A stretch of DNA of 64,000 bases from Variovorax sp. CAN15. GTDB taxonomy: Bacteria; Pseudomonadota; Gammaproteobacteria; Burkholderiales; Burkholderiaceae_C. Shown here one piece after another: positions 56,986 through 64,000 of this stretch (positions are counted from its first letter, which is position 1; each line of letters begins with the position of its first letter). The position numbers and the translations under genes are program-made. The notes under the pieces were generated by a model. The model ran no database searches. It saw only the letters and a program-made list of their open reading frames with translations, and was not told the origin of the DNA. The stretch lies in NCBI RefSeq assembly GCF_030462475.1, contig NZ_JASMRZ010000003.1:110886-174885 (forward strand), in the 5' to 3' direction.

Positions 56986-58277
56986 GCAAGCCAGCCGTGA
57001 ACAACAACAGCAACGACAACCACTGGATCGCCGGCAACCGCATCGGCCTGCTGGAGAACGGCGAGGAGTTCTTTCCGCGCGTGTTCAAGGCCATCCGCCG
57101 GGCGCGGCGCGAGGCGATCGTCGAGACCTTCATCCTGTTCGAGGACAAGGTCGGCCTGCAGCTGCATGCCGCCATGCTCGAGGCGGCGCTGCGCGGCGTG
57201 AAGGTCGACCTGATGATCGACGGCTTCGGCTCGCCCGACCTCTCGCGCGAATTCATCGAGGGCCTGACCTCGGCCGGCGTGAAGGTGCGGGTGTTCGATC
57301 CGGGCCGCCGCTTCATGGGCCAGCGGCTCAACGTGTTCCGCCGCATGCACCGCAAGATCGTGGTGATCGACGGCGAGCGCGCCTTCGTCGGCGGTATCAA
57401 CTATTCGGCCGACCATCTGCTCGACTATGGCCCGATGGCCAAGCAGGACTACGCGGTGGAGCTCGAAGGGCCCATCGTGGGCGAGATCCACCAGTTCGTG
57501 CTGCGAGCCATCGCCCTGGGCGGCAAGGGGGCGGGCTGGTTCCGCCGCAGGCTGCGCCAGTTGCCCGACGCGAGGCATGCGCAGTCCGCCGGCACGGCCG
57601 ACGCGATGTTCGTCACGCGCGACAACCGGCGCCACACCAACGACATAGAGCGGCAATACCGCGCCGCGATTCGCGCGGCGCGCGAGCGCATCGTGATCGC
57701 CAACGCGTATTTCTTTCCGGGCTACCGGCTCATCAAGGAACTGCGGCGCGCGGCGCGGCGCGGCGTGGACGTGCGGCTCATCCTGCAGGGCGAGCCCGAC
57801 ATGCCGATCGTGAAGACTGCCGCGAGCATGCTCTACCACCACCTGCTGCACGCGGGCGTGCGCATCTACGAGTACTGCGAACGCCCGCTGCACGGCAAGG
57901 TCGCGCTGATGGACGGCAAGTGGAGCACCGTGGGCTCGAGCAACCTCGATCCGCTGAGCCTCTCGCTCAACCTCGAGGCCAACGTGGTCGTGCGCGACGA
58001 AGCCTTCAACACGGTGCTGGCCGAGCGCCTTGAAAAGCTGATGCAGTACAGCTGCAAGCAGGTGGAGGCGGCCGACCTCGCCAGCGAATGGAGCGGCTGG
58101 AGGCTGGTGCGCAGCTTCTTCGTCTTCCACATCCTGCGCTGGTATCCGGCCCTGCTGGGCCGGCTGCCGCGCCACGTGCCGCGCCTGACGCCGGCCGAGG
58201 CCACCGACCTCGCGAGCCGGCGCGATACCGGGCGCAGCGATCCCACGGGCGGCGCCACGCAGACGGAAGCGGCCTGA
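56982..58277 (+). CDS. clsB: Cardiolipin synthase B
   Basis: A 431-residue phospholipase-D-type enzyme that condenses phospholipids to cardiolipin or transfers phosphatidyl groups. Two HKD motifs are intact: [20 protein letters not shown] (about residues 123-142) and [21 protein letters not shown] (about 304-324). The N terminus has an Asn-rich tail (NNNSNDNHW). The start is GTG at 56982, four bases into the ybhP end. No ClsA-type N-terminal membrane helices exist, as in ClsB. The C-terminal Arg/Pro-rich tail after residue 390 is non-conserved. Confidence 0.93.
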   Translation: MSKPAVNNNSNDNHWIAGNRIGLLENGEEFFPRVFKAIRRARREAIVETFILFEDKVGLQLHAAMLEAALRGVKVDLMIDGFGSPDLSREFIEGLTSAGVKVRVFDPGRRFMGQRLNVFRRMHRKIVVIDGERAFVGGINYSADHLLDYGPMAKQDYAVELEGPIVGEIHQFVLRAIALGGKGAGWFRRRLRQLPDARHAQSAGTADAMFVTRDNRRHTNDIERQYRAAIRAARERIVIANAYFFPGYRLIKELRRAARRGVDVRLILQGEPDMPIVKTAASMLYHHLLHAGVRIYEYCERPLHGKVALMDGKWSTVGSSNLDPLSLSLNLEANVVVRDEAFNTVLAERLEKLMQYSCKQVEAADLASEWSGWRLVRSFFVFHILRWYPALLGRLPRHVPRLTPAEATDLASRRDTGRSDPTGGATQTEAA

Positions 58278-58300
58278 GCCGCGACGGAAGCCGTGCTTCG

Positions 58301-59281
58301 ATGAGCACCATCGCCCTCTCGCGCCACAACTGGCGGCCCTGGGCCCGCCGCGCGGCGGTGTGGGGCTTCTTCGCACTGATCGCATGGCTGCTCGTGCGGC
58401 AGGCGCTCGCGATCGACTGGGAGGACGTGTTCGACGCGATCCGCGCGCTGCCAGCCACTTCCCTGCTCGCGGCCGCCGCGCTGGCGGCCTGCAGCTTCGC
58501 CCTCTACAGCACCTACGACCTGCTGGGCCGTCGCCTCACGCGGCACAGGCTGGGCACGCCCACGGTGATGGGCGTGACCTTCATCAGCTACGCCTTCAAT
58601 CTCAACCTGGGCTCTCTGGTGGGCGGCGTGGCGTTCCGCTACCGGCTCTATTCGCGGCTGGGGCTTTCCAACGACACCATCACGCGCGTGCTTGGCTTCA
58701 GCATGCTGACGAACTGGCTGGGTTACCTGGTGGTGGCTGGCACGGTCTTCTGCTTCTGGCCGATGACGCTGCCGCCCGAATGGAAGATCGGCAGCGAGGG
58801 CCTGCGCATCCTCGGCGCGGTGCTGCTCGTGGTCGCGCTGGCCTATCTGGTGCTGTGCGCCGTGGCGCGCGGGCATGTGTGGCGCGTACGCGGATTCGGG
58901 CTCAAGGTGCCGGGGTTCGCGATGGCGGTGCTGCAGCTCGCGATGTCGTGCGCCAACTGGTCGCTGATCGGCGGCGTGATCTGGTTCCTGCTGCAGGGGC
59001 AGGTCGCCTATGCGCAGGTGCTCGCGGTGCTGCTGGCGGCGGCGGTGGCCGGCGTTCTCACGCACGTGCCGGCGGGGCTCGGCGTCCTGGAGGCAGTGTT
59101 CGTGGCGCTGCTCTCGCACGAGGTGCCGCAGGCACAACTGCTCGGCGCGCTGCTGGCGTACAGGGGGCTTTACTACCTGCTGCCGCTGGCGGTGGCCGCG
59201 CTGGCCTATCTGTTCACCGAGGCGCGGGCCAGGCGGCTGGGTGTGCACACACCTCGGAAGGGCCGCGAGCGTGGGAAGTGA
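58301..59281 (+). CDS. ybhN: YbhN/UPF0104-type membrane protein (lysylphosphatidylglycerol-synthase transmembrane-like)
   Basis: A 326-residue membrane protein with about eight to nine helices. FISYAFNLNLGSLVGGVAFRYRLYSRLGLS (about residues 92-121) and PAGLGVLEAVFVALL (about 258-272) are the conserved membrane core of the LPG-synthase/UPF0104 family. In E. coli, ybhN lies with ybhP and clsB; its biochemical role is not settled but phospholipid movement is suspected. It is 23 bp from clsB on the same strand, and the three genes probably form one operon. Confidence 0.88.
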   Translation: MSTIALSRHNWRPWARRAAVWGFFALIAWLLVRQALAIDWEDVFDAIRALPATSLLAAAALAACSFALYSTYDLLGRRLTRHRLGTPTVMGVTFISYAFNLNLGSLVGGVAFRYRLYSRLGLSNDTITRVLGFSMLTNWLGYLVVAGTVFCFWPMTLPPEWKIGSEGLRILGAVLLVVALAYLVLCAVARGHVWRVRGFGLKVPGFAMAVLQLAMSCANWSLIGGVIWFLLQGQVAYAQVLAVLLAAAVAGVLTHVPAGLGVLEAVFVALLSHEVPQAQLLGALLAYRGLYYLLPLAVAALAYLFTEARARRLGVHTPRKGRERGK

Positions 59282-59450
59282 CGGGCCCGGCAGCCGAAGA
59301 GGCTTTCGGCCGGCACGTAATTTCCACATCGGAAAGCGGAACTTGATCAACAAAAATGCAGATCTGTTTGGCTTGTGCACCAACTCCTGTCGCCGGCCAC
59401 CACCTATAGTGGCCCGACCCCCTTTCACGCGTTCAGTCGCGGCCTCCTAC

Positions 59451-59954
59451 ATGTCGTCCTCCAGTTCAGTCGCCCGTCTCCCGGGCCCGCTCATGCAGCA
59501 GTGGTTCGACCTGGCGCTCAAGACCCACGAAATGCTGCTGTCGTCCGGCCTCGTGATCGGCATGCGCACCGAGCGCATGGCCCGCGCGGGGCTCGCGCCC
59601 AGCGCGGACGACCTTGCCGAGTTCCAGCTCATGGGACAGGAAAAGCTCGATGCCGCGAGCGAATCGGGCATCGCGATGGCCAGGCAATGGCACAGCAGCC
59701 ATTTCTCCCTCGCCAACCGGGTGCTGCAGCAATGGCTGCAGAGCACGACGGCCTTCTTCTCGCTGGCGGGCAGCGTCACACCCGCGCAGGCGGCCGCGCA
59801 TGGCGATGCCTTTGTTCAATCGGCCGCGGATACGGTCGATGCGGCGAGCGAGCTGCCGGGGATCGCGGCACGCATCGCGCGCCAGGGCCTGACGCCGATC
59901 CATGCCGCCGCCACTTCCAACGCGCGCCGGCTCTCGGGGCTCGAGGAATCCTGA
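59451..59954 (+). CDS. Phasin-like protein
   Basis: A 167-residue helical protein, with the phasin pattern of long amphipathic helices: MQQWFDLALKTHEMLLSSGLVIGMRTERMA (about residues 15-44), EFQLMGQEKLDAASESGIAMARQ (about 57-79), and an Ala-rich C-terminal region. Phasins coat polyhydroxyalkanoate granules, and Comamonadaceae make these polymers, but no PHA gene is near, so confidence in the role is moderate. The start at 59451 follows the noncoding leader of 170 bp that separates it from ybhN. Confidence 0.6.
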   Translation: MSSSSSVARLPGPLMQQWFDLALKTHEMLLSSGLVIGMRTERMARAGLAPSADDLAEFQLMGQEKLDAASESGIAMARQWHSSHFSLANRVLQQWLQSTTAFFSLAGSVTPAQAAAHGDAFVQSAADTVDAASELPGIAARIARQGLTPIHAAATSNARRLSGLEES

Positions 59955-59957
59955 GCC

Positions 59958-61148
59958 TCAGGCCTTCGCCGGCACCAGCGTCAGCAGCGTGATCTCGGAA
60001 GGTGCGCCGAAGCGCTTGGGCGGGCCCCAGTAGCCGGTGCCCCGGCTCACGTAGACCCACATGTCTTGCAGCCGGTGCAGGCCGGCCGTGAAGGGCTGCT
60101 GCATCGGCACGAACAGGTTCCAAGGAAAGAACTGGCCACCGTGCGTATGGCCCGACAGCTGCAGCTGGTAGCCGGCCGCGGCCGCCAGGGGCGCGCTGCG
60201 CGGCTGGTGCGCGAGCAGCACGCGCGTGTGCACCAGCGGCGGCGCGTCGTGCAGCGCCAGGTGCGGGTCGCTGGCGTGCGCCGCGTCGAAGTGCCCGGCG
60301 GTGAAGTCGGTCACGCCGGCCAGAACCAGCGCGCTTTCGAAAAGCTCCTCGTCGGTCTGCGCGCCGCGCACGTTGCGCGTCTGCAGCACCACGTGCTCGT
60401 TGAGCAGCACCTTCAGGCCCAGTCGGCGCAGCTCGTCGATCCAGGCATGCGCGCCCGCGTAGTACTCGTGGTTGCCCGTGACCACGAAGGTGCCGTGCCG
60501 CGCGCGCAGCCCGGCCAGCGGCGCGATGTGCTCGCGCAGCTCGGGCACGCTGCCGTCGACCAGGTCGCCGGTGATCGCGATGGCGTCCGCGCCCAGGCGG
60601 TTCACCGCGTCGACGATGCGCTGGATGTAGCTGTTGCGGATCGTCGGCCCCACGTGGATGTCGCTGAGCTGCGCGATGGTGAAGCCTTCGAGCGCCTGCG
60701 GCAGGCCGCGGATCGGCACTTCCACCCGCTTCACGCCGGCCGTGCGGCGCGCGTTCAGGAAGCCGACGACCGAGGTGGCCGTGGCCATCGCCAGCACCGC
60801 CAGCGCGCTCCATGGCAGCAGGGTGCTCCACTGCACCTGGACGCCGCCGACGGCCCCCGCGAGCCAGGCCAGCAGCAGGCCGGCGTCGCGCACCAGCGTG
60901 AGCACGAACATCGAGGAGAACCAGCCCATGCTGATCAGGCCGGTCCACTTGAGCACGGTGCCGTTTCCAGCGCCCTCGCGAGTACCGCGGCGCGACACGA
61001 AGGGCAGCGGGATGGTCGCCGCAGACACCACCAGCGCGGCGAGCGCCAACGGCCACGCGGGCGTGAGCACGGCCAGCGCGGGCAGCAGGCGCAGCGCGAT
61101 ATAGACGTGCAACAGCGCGGTCAGGGCGCTCAGGGGACGGATCGGCAT
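59958..61148 (-). CDS. Membrane-bound metallophosphoesterase (YkuE-like)
   Basis: A 396-residue protein. Four hydrophobic segments occupy the first 135 residues (for example LSALTALLHVYIALRLLPALAVL and VLAMATATSVVGFLNARR), and the calcineurin-like phosphoesterase domain follows with LSDIHVGP (about residues 161-168), AITGDLVDG (about 193-201), VTGNHEYYAG (about 226-235) and the final GHTHGGQFFPWNL (about 331-343): the metal-binding Asp, His, Asn and His set is intact. Known relatives act on UDP-diacylglucosamine or lipid phosphates. The start at 61148 is the last good ATG; an upstream ATG at 61208 is possible. It is monocistronic. Confidence 0.87.
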   Translation of the reverse strand: MPIRPLSALTALLHVYIALRLLPALAVLTPAWPLALAALVVSAATIPLPFVSRRGTREGAGNGTVLKWTGLISMGWFSSMFVLTLVRDAGLLLAWLAGAVGGVQVQWSTLLPWSALAVLAMATATSVVGFLNARRTAGVKRVEVPIRGLPQALEGFTIAQLSDIHVGPTIRNSYIQRIVDAVNRLGADAIAITGDLVDGSVPELREHIAPLAGLRARHGTFVVTGNHEYYAGAHAWIDELRRLGLKVLLNEHVVLQTRNVRGAQTDEELFESALVLAGVTDFTAGHFDAAHASDPHLALHDAPPLVHTRVLLAHQPRSAPLAAAAGYQLQLSGHTHGGQFFPWNLFVPMQQPFTAGLHRLQDMWVYVSRGTGYWGPPKRFGAPSEITLLTLVPAKA

Positions 61149-61233
61149 CGGGGCAATGGGGTCGGGCACTGCCCGGGACAGGCCATCTGCAAGGCGCATG
61201 CCGTGCATTCAAGATACCGCGAGGCGCCTGGGT

Positions 61234-61252
61234 CGCTATTTTTTCTATAGCG
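61234..61252. repeat. Short palindromic repeat, copy d
   Basis: CGCTAT-TTTTTTC-TATAGCG-type palindrome (CGCTAT / ATAGCG, 6 bp) between the phosphoesterase and the secreted paralogue. The rest of this 193-bp gap has nothing else I can support. Confidence 0.6.
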
Positions 61253-61341
61253 TACAGCGCCCGGATAGCAAGCCTTGAGGCATGGCCCAATCCTCGGATT
61301 GTGCGCCGGCCGGATGCGCGCCGGTGCTCACTTGCGCGGCG

Positions 61342-61836
61342 CTACTGCACCGTGCGCGTGCCGGCTGAAGCCATGTCGGTGCCGGCGGGCCAGACGAAGG
61401 TCGCCTTGGCCGGCGCACCCTGGAGCACGTGCAGGTCCTGCTTGAGCACCTGGCTGCCGATGCGCGCCTCGACCACGTAGTTGCCCGGGTCCAGCCGCGC
61501 CACCATGAAGGGGCCGCCCGACACCACGTTGTCCAGCAGCGCGGTGCCGCTGCCGTCGCGCACCGTCACGCGGACGTTGGCGGCGAAATCGGCGCCCTTG
61601 TGGTCCTTGATCGCGAATTCGAAGGTGGCGGGCCAGCGCGGGGACACGGTCTCCATCAGCTTGGCCTCGTCGCTGCCGATGCCGCCGCTCATGTATTCGA
61701 CGCCGTGCGACATGTAGATCGGCGGGTTCACCGCGGCCTGTGCCGGCGTGAACGCACCGAACAGGACGGCGCCGCAGAACATCGCAGCCGCCAGCGGCCG
61801 CATCACGCGCAGCGAGGATGGGAAACGGGAGTTCAT
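61342..61836 (-). CDS. Exported protein, paralogue 1 (carboxypeptidase-regulatory-like beta fold)
   Basis: A 164-residue exported protein. The signal peptide ends near AQAA (about residue 35). The mature part is a small beta-sandwich: VNPPIYMSHGVEYMSGGIGSDEAKLMETVSPRWPATFEF, then a transthyretin-like region RVTVRDGSGTALLDNVVSGGPFMVARLDPGNYVVEARIG (about 87-125), which looks like a carboxypeptidase-regulatory-like domain. The neighbouring gene is a clear paralogue. Cell-surface or periplasmic role unknown. AAAGGAC precedes the ATG. The conserved motif 'EYM-GG--DEA--ME-VSPRW-AT' is the family signature. Confidence 0.72.
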   Translation of the reverse strand: MNSRFPSSLRVMRPLAAAMFCGAVLFGAFTPAQAAVNPPIYMSHGVEYMSGGIGSDEAKLMETVSPRWPATFEFAIKDHKGADFAANVRVTVRDGSGTALLDNVVSGGPFMVARLDPGNYVVEARIGSQVLKQDLHVLQGAPAKATFVWPAGTDMASAGTRTVQ

Positions 61837-61943
61837 GCTCAGGTCCTTTCTTTGCTTTTTCGTCGTGGCAAGAGGCCACGAAGCCACTGTGCGGCGCACG
61901 GCTTAGGAAAGTCTGACCTGATGCCCGCCGCGGCGGGCCGGGC

Positions 61944-62465
61944 TCAGCGGACGCTGGCGGAGGACTGCGCGAGCGTCTGCGCCTGCGGCGGCATCACCGA
62001 GGCCATGTCGAAGTTCGACGGCCACGCGAAGGAGGCGCGCGCCGGCACGCCCGCGATCACGACCATCGTCTGCGTCAGCGTGAGGCCTCCGAGCGTCACG
62101 TTCACGTCGTAGGCGCCCGGATTCAGGCGCGCGAGCATGTAGGGGCTCTTCGATTCCACGCTCATCACCGGCTGGCCGGTGTATTTCTGGCGGATTTCCA
62201 CCGAGGCCTTGGCCGGAAAGCCCGGCTGCAGCGCCCCCTTGCCATCGCTGATGCCCAGCTCGATGGTGGCTGCCCAGCGCGGCGAGACCATTTCCATGAA
62301 CGCGGCCTCGTCCCTGGCGGCGCCGCCGCACATGTATTCGATGCCCTGCGCCATCTGGATGGGCGGGTTGGTGAACGCGTGGGCCGTGCCCATGGCCCCG
62401 AGGAATGCTGCTGTGCCGCCCAATACCAGCGCGGCCAATGGCCGGCGGAGACGCTTAGGGTTCAT
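61944..62465 (-). CDS. Exported protein, paralogue 2 (tandem duplicate)
   Basis: A 173-residue exported protein with the same design as the downstream gene: signal peptide (cleavage near THAF, about residue 30), FTNPPIQMAQGIEYMCGGAARDEAAFMEMVSPRWAATIEL, then a transthyretin-like strand region with SPYMLARLNPGAYDVNVTLGG. The shared pattern NPPI-M--G-EYM-GG--DEA--ME-VSPRW-AT clearly marks a tandem duplication; the two mature domains otherwise diverge a lot. A Cys in EYMCGG occurs only here. Co-transcription is likely (107 bp apart). Confidence 0.72.
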   Translation of the reverse strand: MNPKRLRRPLAALVLGGTAAFLGAMGTAHAFTNPPIQMAQGIEYMCGGAARDEAAFMEMVSPRWAATIELGISDGKGALQPGFPAKASVEIRQKYTGQPVMSVESKSPYMLARLNPGAYDVNVTLGGLTLTQTMVVIAGVPARASFAWPSNFDMASVMPPQAQTLAQSSASVR

Positions 62466-63046
62466 TGCTGTGTGGTCCTCGATCTTGCGTGACGTGAAAT
62501 CCGTCGGGGATTTTGCTTAGCAAGAGTCGGGCTAGATATAGCGTTTACGAGGAACGATCCGCGGATCGGAACTGAATGCTATTGTTTTCATAGCTGATGA
62601 CGGCCATGTGACATGGCCGTCACCCGGTTTCGGCGGCTCGGCTCAGGAAAACCCTGATCGGCGGCTTCACGGCGCCTTCGGCGACGGTCGCACGGCGAAC
62701 GCCTACAACGGTGCACGCCGGCGCGCTGATCGGGCGCGCGGCGAGCGGCACCGGCGGGATCGCCCGGCTGACGCGGCAGATGCAGCGCGTGCTGGAAAGG
62801 CAGTTCAGCCCCGGCTGCGCCCGTACCGGCAACCGTGCGGGCAACGGCACCGACGCGACGTGATCCGACCTGAGGTGGCCTCGCCTGTCGATGGCGCTGC
62901 CGTGCGCAGCGCTTCGACGAGCGTGAGCGTGTTCCGCACCCGTGGGGCGTGTCGCCGCGCGGCGGCAGGGATGTTCGCGGCGCCATATGCTCGGCGCTCC
63001 AGAACAACAAGCCCCGTCCCGGCCGCCGCCGCGCGACGACCCACCG
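62466..63046. other. 581-bp region between secreted paralogue and EamA gene
   Basis: Holds one short palindrome, GCTATTGTTTTCATAGC (62578-62594). On minus, 62620-62900 keeps an open frame with coding-like codon bias (for example CICRVSRAIPPVPLAARP) but no acceptable ATG or GTG start, so it may be a decayed gene end. Nothing else can be supported. Confidence 0.55.
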
Positions 63047-63940
63047 ATGCAACCGACCGGAACCCTGCGCGGCATCGCCGCGATGCTGTTGGCCTGCGCC
63101 TTCTTCGCCTGCATGGACGCCATGCTCAAGACCCTGGCCGGCCACTACCCGCCGCTGCAGGTGACGGCGCTGCGCGGCCTGACCGCCCTGCCTCTGGTGT
63201 GCCTGTACATCGCCTGGCGGCGCGAGGCGGGCGGCGTCTTCAACCGCCGGCTGCGCTGGCGGCTGCACCTGCTGCGCGCCACGCTCAACATGGCGATGCT
63301 CGTGCTCTTCGTGCACGGCCTGAAGACGCTGGGGCTGGCCGAAGCCTACACGCTCACCTTCATCGCGCCGCTGCTGATGGTGCTCATCGCGGTGCCGATG
63401 CTGGGCGAATCGATCCTGCCGCGGCACTGGGTCGCCATCGGGCTGGGCTTCGCGGGCGTCGTGATCGCGCTGCGGCCCGAGCAGGACGCCTTTCTCGCGC
63501 CGGGCGCGCTCGCGATCCTGGTGGCGGCGGTCTGCTATGCGCTGTCGAACATGCTGGGCCGGCTCATCAGCCGCACCGAGCCGAGCGCCGCGCTGGTCTT
63601 CTGGACCACCGCCGGCATGGCGTTGGGCGGCAGCCTGCTGTCGGCGCCGCAATGGGTGCCGATCCAGCCGCAGCACACCTGGGTGCTCGCGGGCCTGGCC
63701 CTGAGCGGCTTCCTGGGCCAGCTCGCCATTGCAGAGGCGTTCCGCCATGGGCAGGCCGCCGCCATCGCTCCATTCGAATACAGCGCCCTGGCCTGGGGGC
63801 TCCTGATCGACTGGCTGTTCTGGAACGCCGCGCCCGATGCATGGACGCTGGGCGGCGGCGCGCTGATCATCGCGAGCGGGCTGTGGCTGGCGCGAAGCGA
63901 GGCGCCGAGATCAGGAACACAGGAGCGGCGCGCGGCCTGA
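63047..63940 (+). CDS. EamA-family (DMT) membrane transporter
   Basis: A 297-residue protein with ten hydrophobic segments in two EamA halves: MLLACAFFACMDAMLKTL (residues 13-30), LTALPLVCLYIAW, MLVLFVHGLKTLGLAEAYTLTFIAPLLMVLIAV, then the repeat half beginning VAIGLGFAGVVIALRP. EAYTLTFIAPLLM is a conserved segment of the family. Substrate is probably an amino acid, nucleoside or other metabolite exported from the cytoplasm. The start at 63047 is the last ATG before the first helix; no strong ribosome site is seen. Confidence 0.9.
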   Translation: MQPTGTLRGIAAMLLACAFFACMDAMLKTLAGHYPPLQVTALRGLTALPLVCLYIAWRREAGGVFNRRLRWRLHLLRATLNMAMLVLFVHGLKTLGLAEAYTLTFIAPLLMVLIAVPMLGESILPRHWVAIGLGFAGVVIALRPEQDAFLAPGALAILVAAVCYALSNMLGRLISRTEPSAALVFWTTAGMALGGSLLSAPQWVPIQPQHTWVLAGLALSGFLGQLAIAEAFRHGQAAAIAPFEYSALAWGLLIDWLFWNAAPDAWTLGGGALIIASGLWLARSEAPRSGTQERRAA

Positions 63941-63956
63941 GCCGCCCGCCTGCCGA

Positions 63957-64000
63957 TCACTCGATCAGCGCGCGCTTCACGTCTTCCTGCAGGCTGCGCA
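63957..64000 (-). CDS. C-terminal end of a minus-strand gene, cut by the window edge
   Basis: The minus strand at the window end reads RSLQEDVKRALIE followed by a stop. Codon choice is as in neighbours. Only 13 residues are visible, so no product can be named. Confidence 0.45.
   Translation of the reverse strand, partial: RSLQEDVKRALIE

Noticed and set aside
62620..62900. Minus-strand open stretch with coding-like codon use (CICRVSRAIPPVPLAARP)
   Set aside because: No start codon and no ribosome site are present in frame. It may be a decayed gene end but cannot be supported as a CDS.
1..64000. CRISPR arrays, tRNA or rRNA genes, transposases, prophage or integrative elements
   Set aside because: I looked for regularly spaced repeats, tRNA-like folds and transposase or integrase motifs and found none. 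The repeats found are dispersed, short and without terminal inverted repeats or transposase genes.

Overview
The window is high-GC, gene-dense DNA with gene families and short repeats typical of Betaproteobacteria, order Burkholderiales, family Comamonadaceae; a Variovorax-like organism fits best. That assignment rests on gene content (minCDE, mnmG-rsmG-parA-parB, CysB-type regulator, ybhP-clsB-ybhN) and on a short palindrome family (GCTATC-N5-GATAGC type) that I remember from Comamonadaceae genomes. It is inference, not a database result. The DNA looks like core chromosome: there is no phage, transposase, CRISPR array, tRNA or rRNA.

Layout. 1-3 kb: the end of an NCS2 permease, then minCDE (division-site placement). 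3-8.1 kb: small regulator/target sets, namely a TetR operon with a 37-residue membrane peptide and an alpha/beta hydrolase, a CysB-type regulator, and an HxlR regulator divergent from a DHFR-like reductase. 8-13.5 kb: GDSL esterase, CYTH protein, cobalamin adenosyltransferase, DinB protein, D-lactate dehydrogenase, CsgG-type lipoprotein. 13.6-19.5 kb: chromosome maintenance block parB, hydrolase, parA, LysE exporter, rsmG, mnmG, with two parS sites inside rsmG and mnmG and a DnaA box upstream of mnmG. 19.6-27 kb: metabolic genes (transglutaminase, GST, enoyl-CoA hydratase plus AtuA, ene-reductase, RidA, GNAT, VOC). 27.3-33.2 kb: a two-component system divergent from a small lipid-type cluster (hydrolase, acyl carrier protein, ketosynthase, membrane hydroxylase). 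33.7-36.7 kb: copper module copA / copZ-cueR. 37.8-38.3 kb: an AT-rich gap with DnaA boxes and DnaA-trio-like repeats, the best candidate for oriC.

38.4-52.6 kb is the most interesting part: an envelope block around CreBC/CreD. creB-creC is followed, after desaturase genes, by a minus-strand series creD, GH3 glycosidase, PBP1A. Divergent from creD is a plus-strand operon: a VIT/von Willebrand A protein with a PEP-type C-terminal sorting signal, an exosortase with an intact Cys-Arg-His set, an EpsI-like partner and a stand-alone GT51 peptidoglycan transglycosylase. A perfect CreB tag (TTCAC-N6-TTCAC) lies in the shared control region. This resembles an exosortase counterpart of the sortase-based 'proteobacterial dedicated sortase system' and is my main candidate for a little-described system.

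52.6-64 kb: GNAT, pirin, a Spy/CpxP-like protein, ybhP-clsB-ybhN (phospholipid synthesis), a phasin-like protein, a membrane metallophosphoesterase, two tandem secreted paralogues and an EamA transporter. Four copies of a roughly 95-bp structured repeat lie in the same orientation just downstream of stop codons, and five copies of a short palindrome are scattered through the window.
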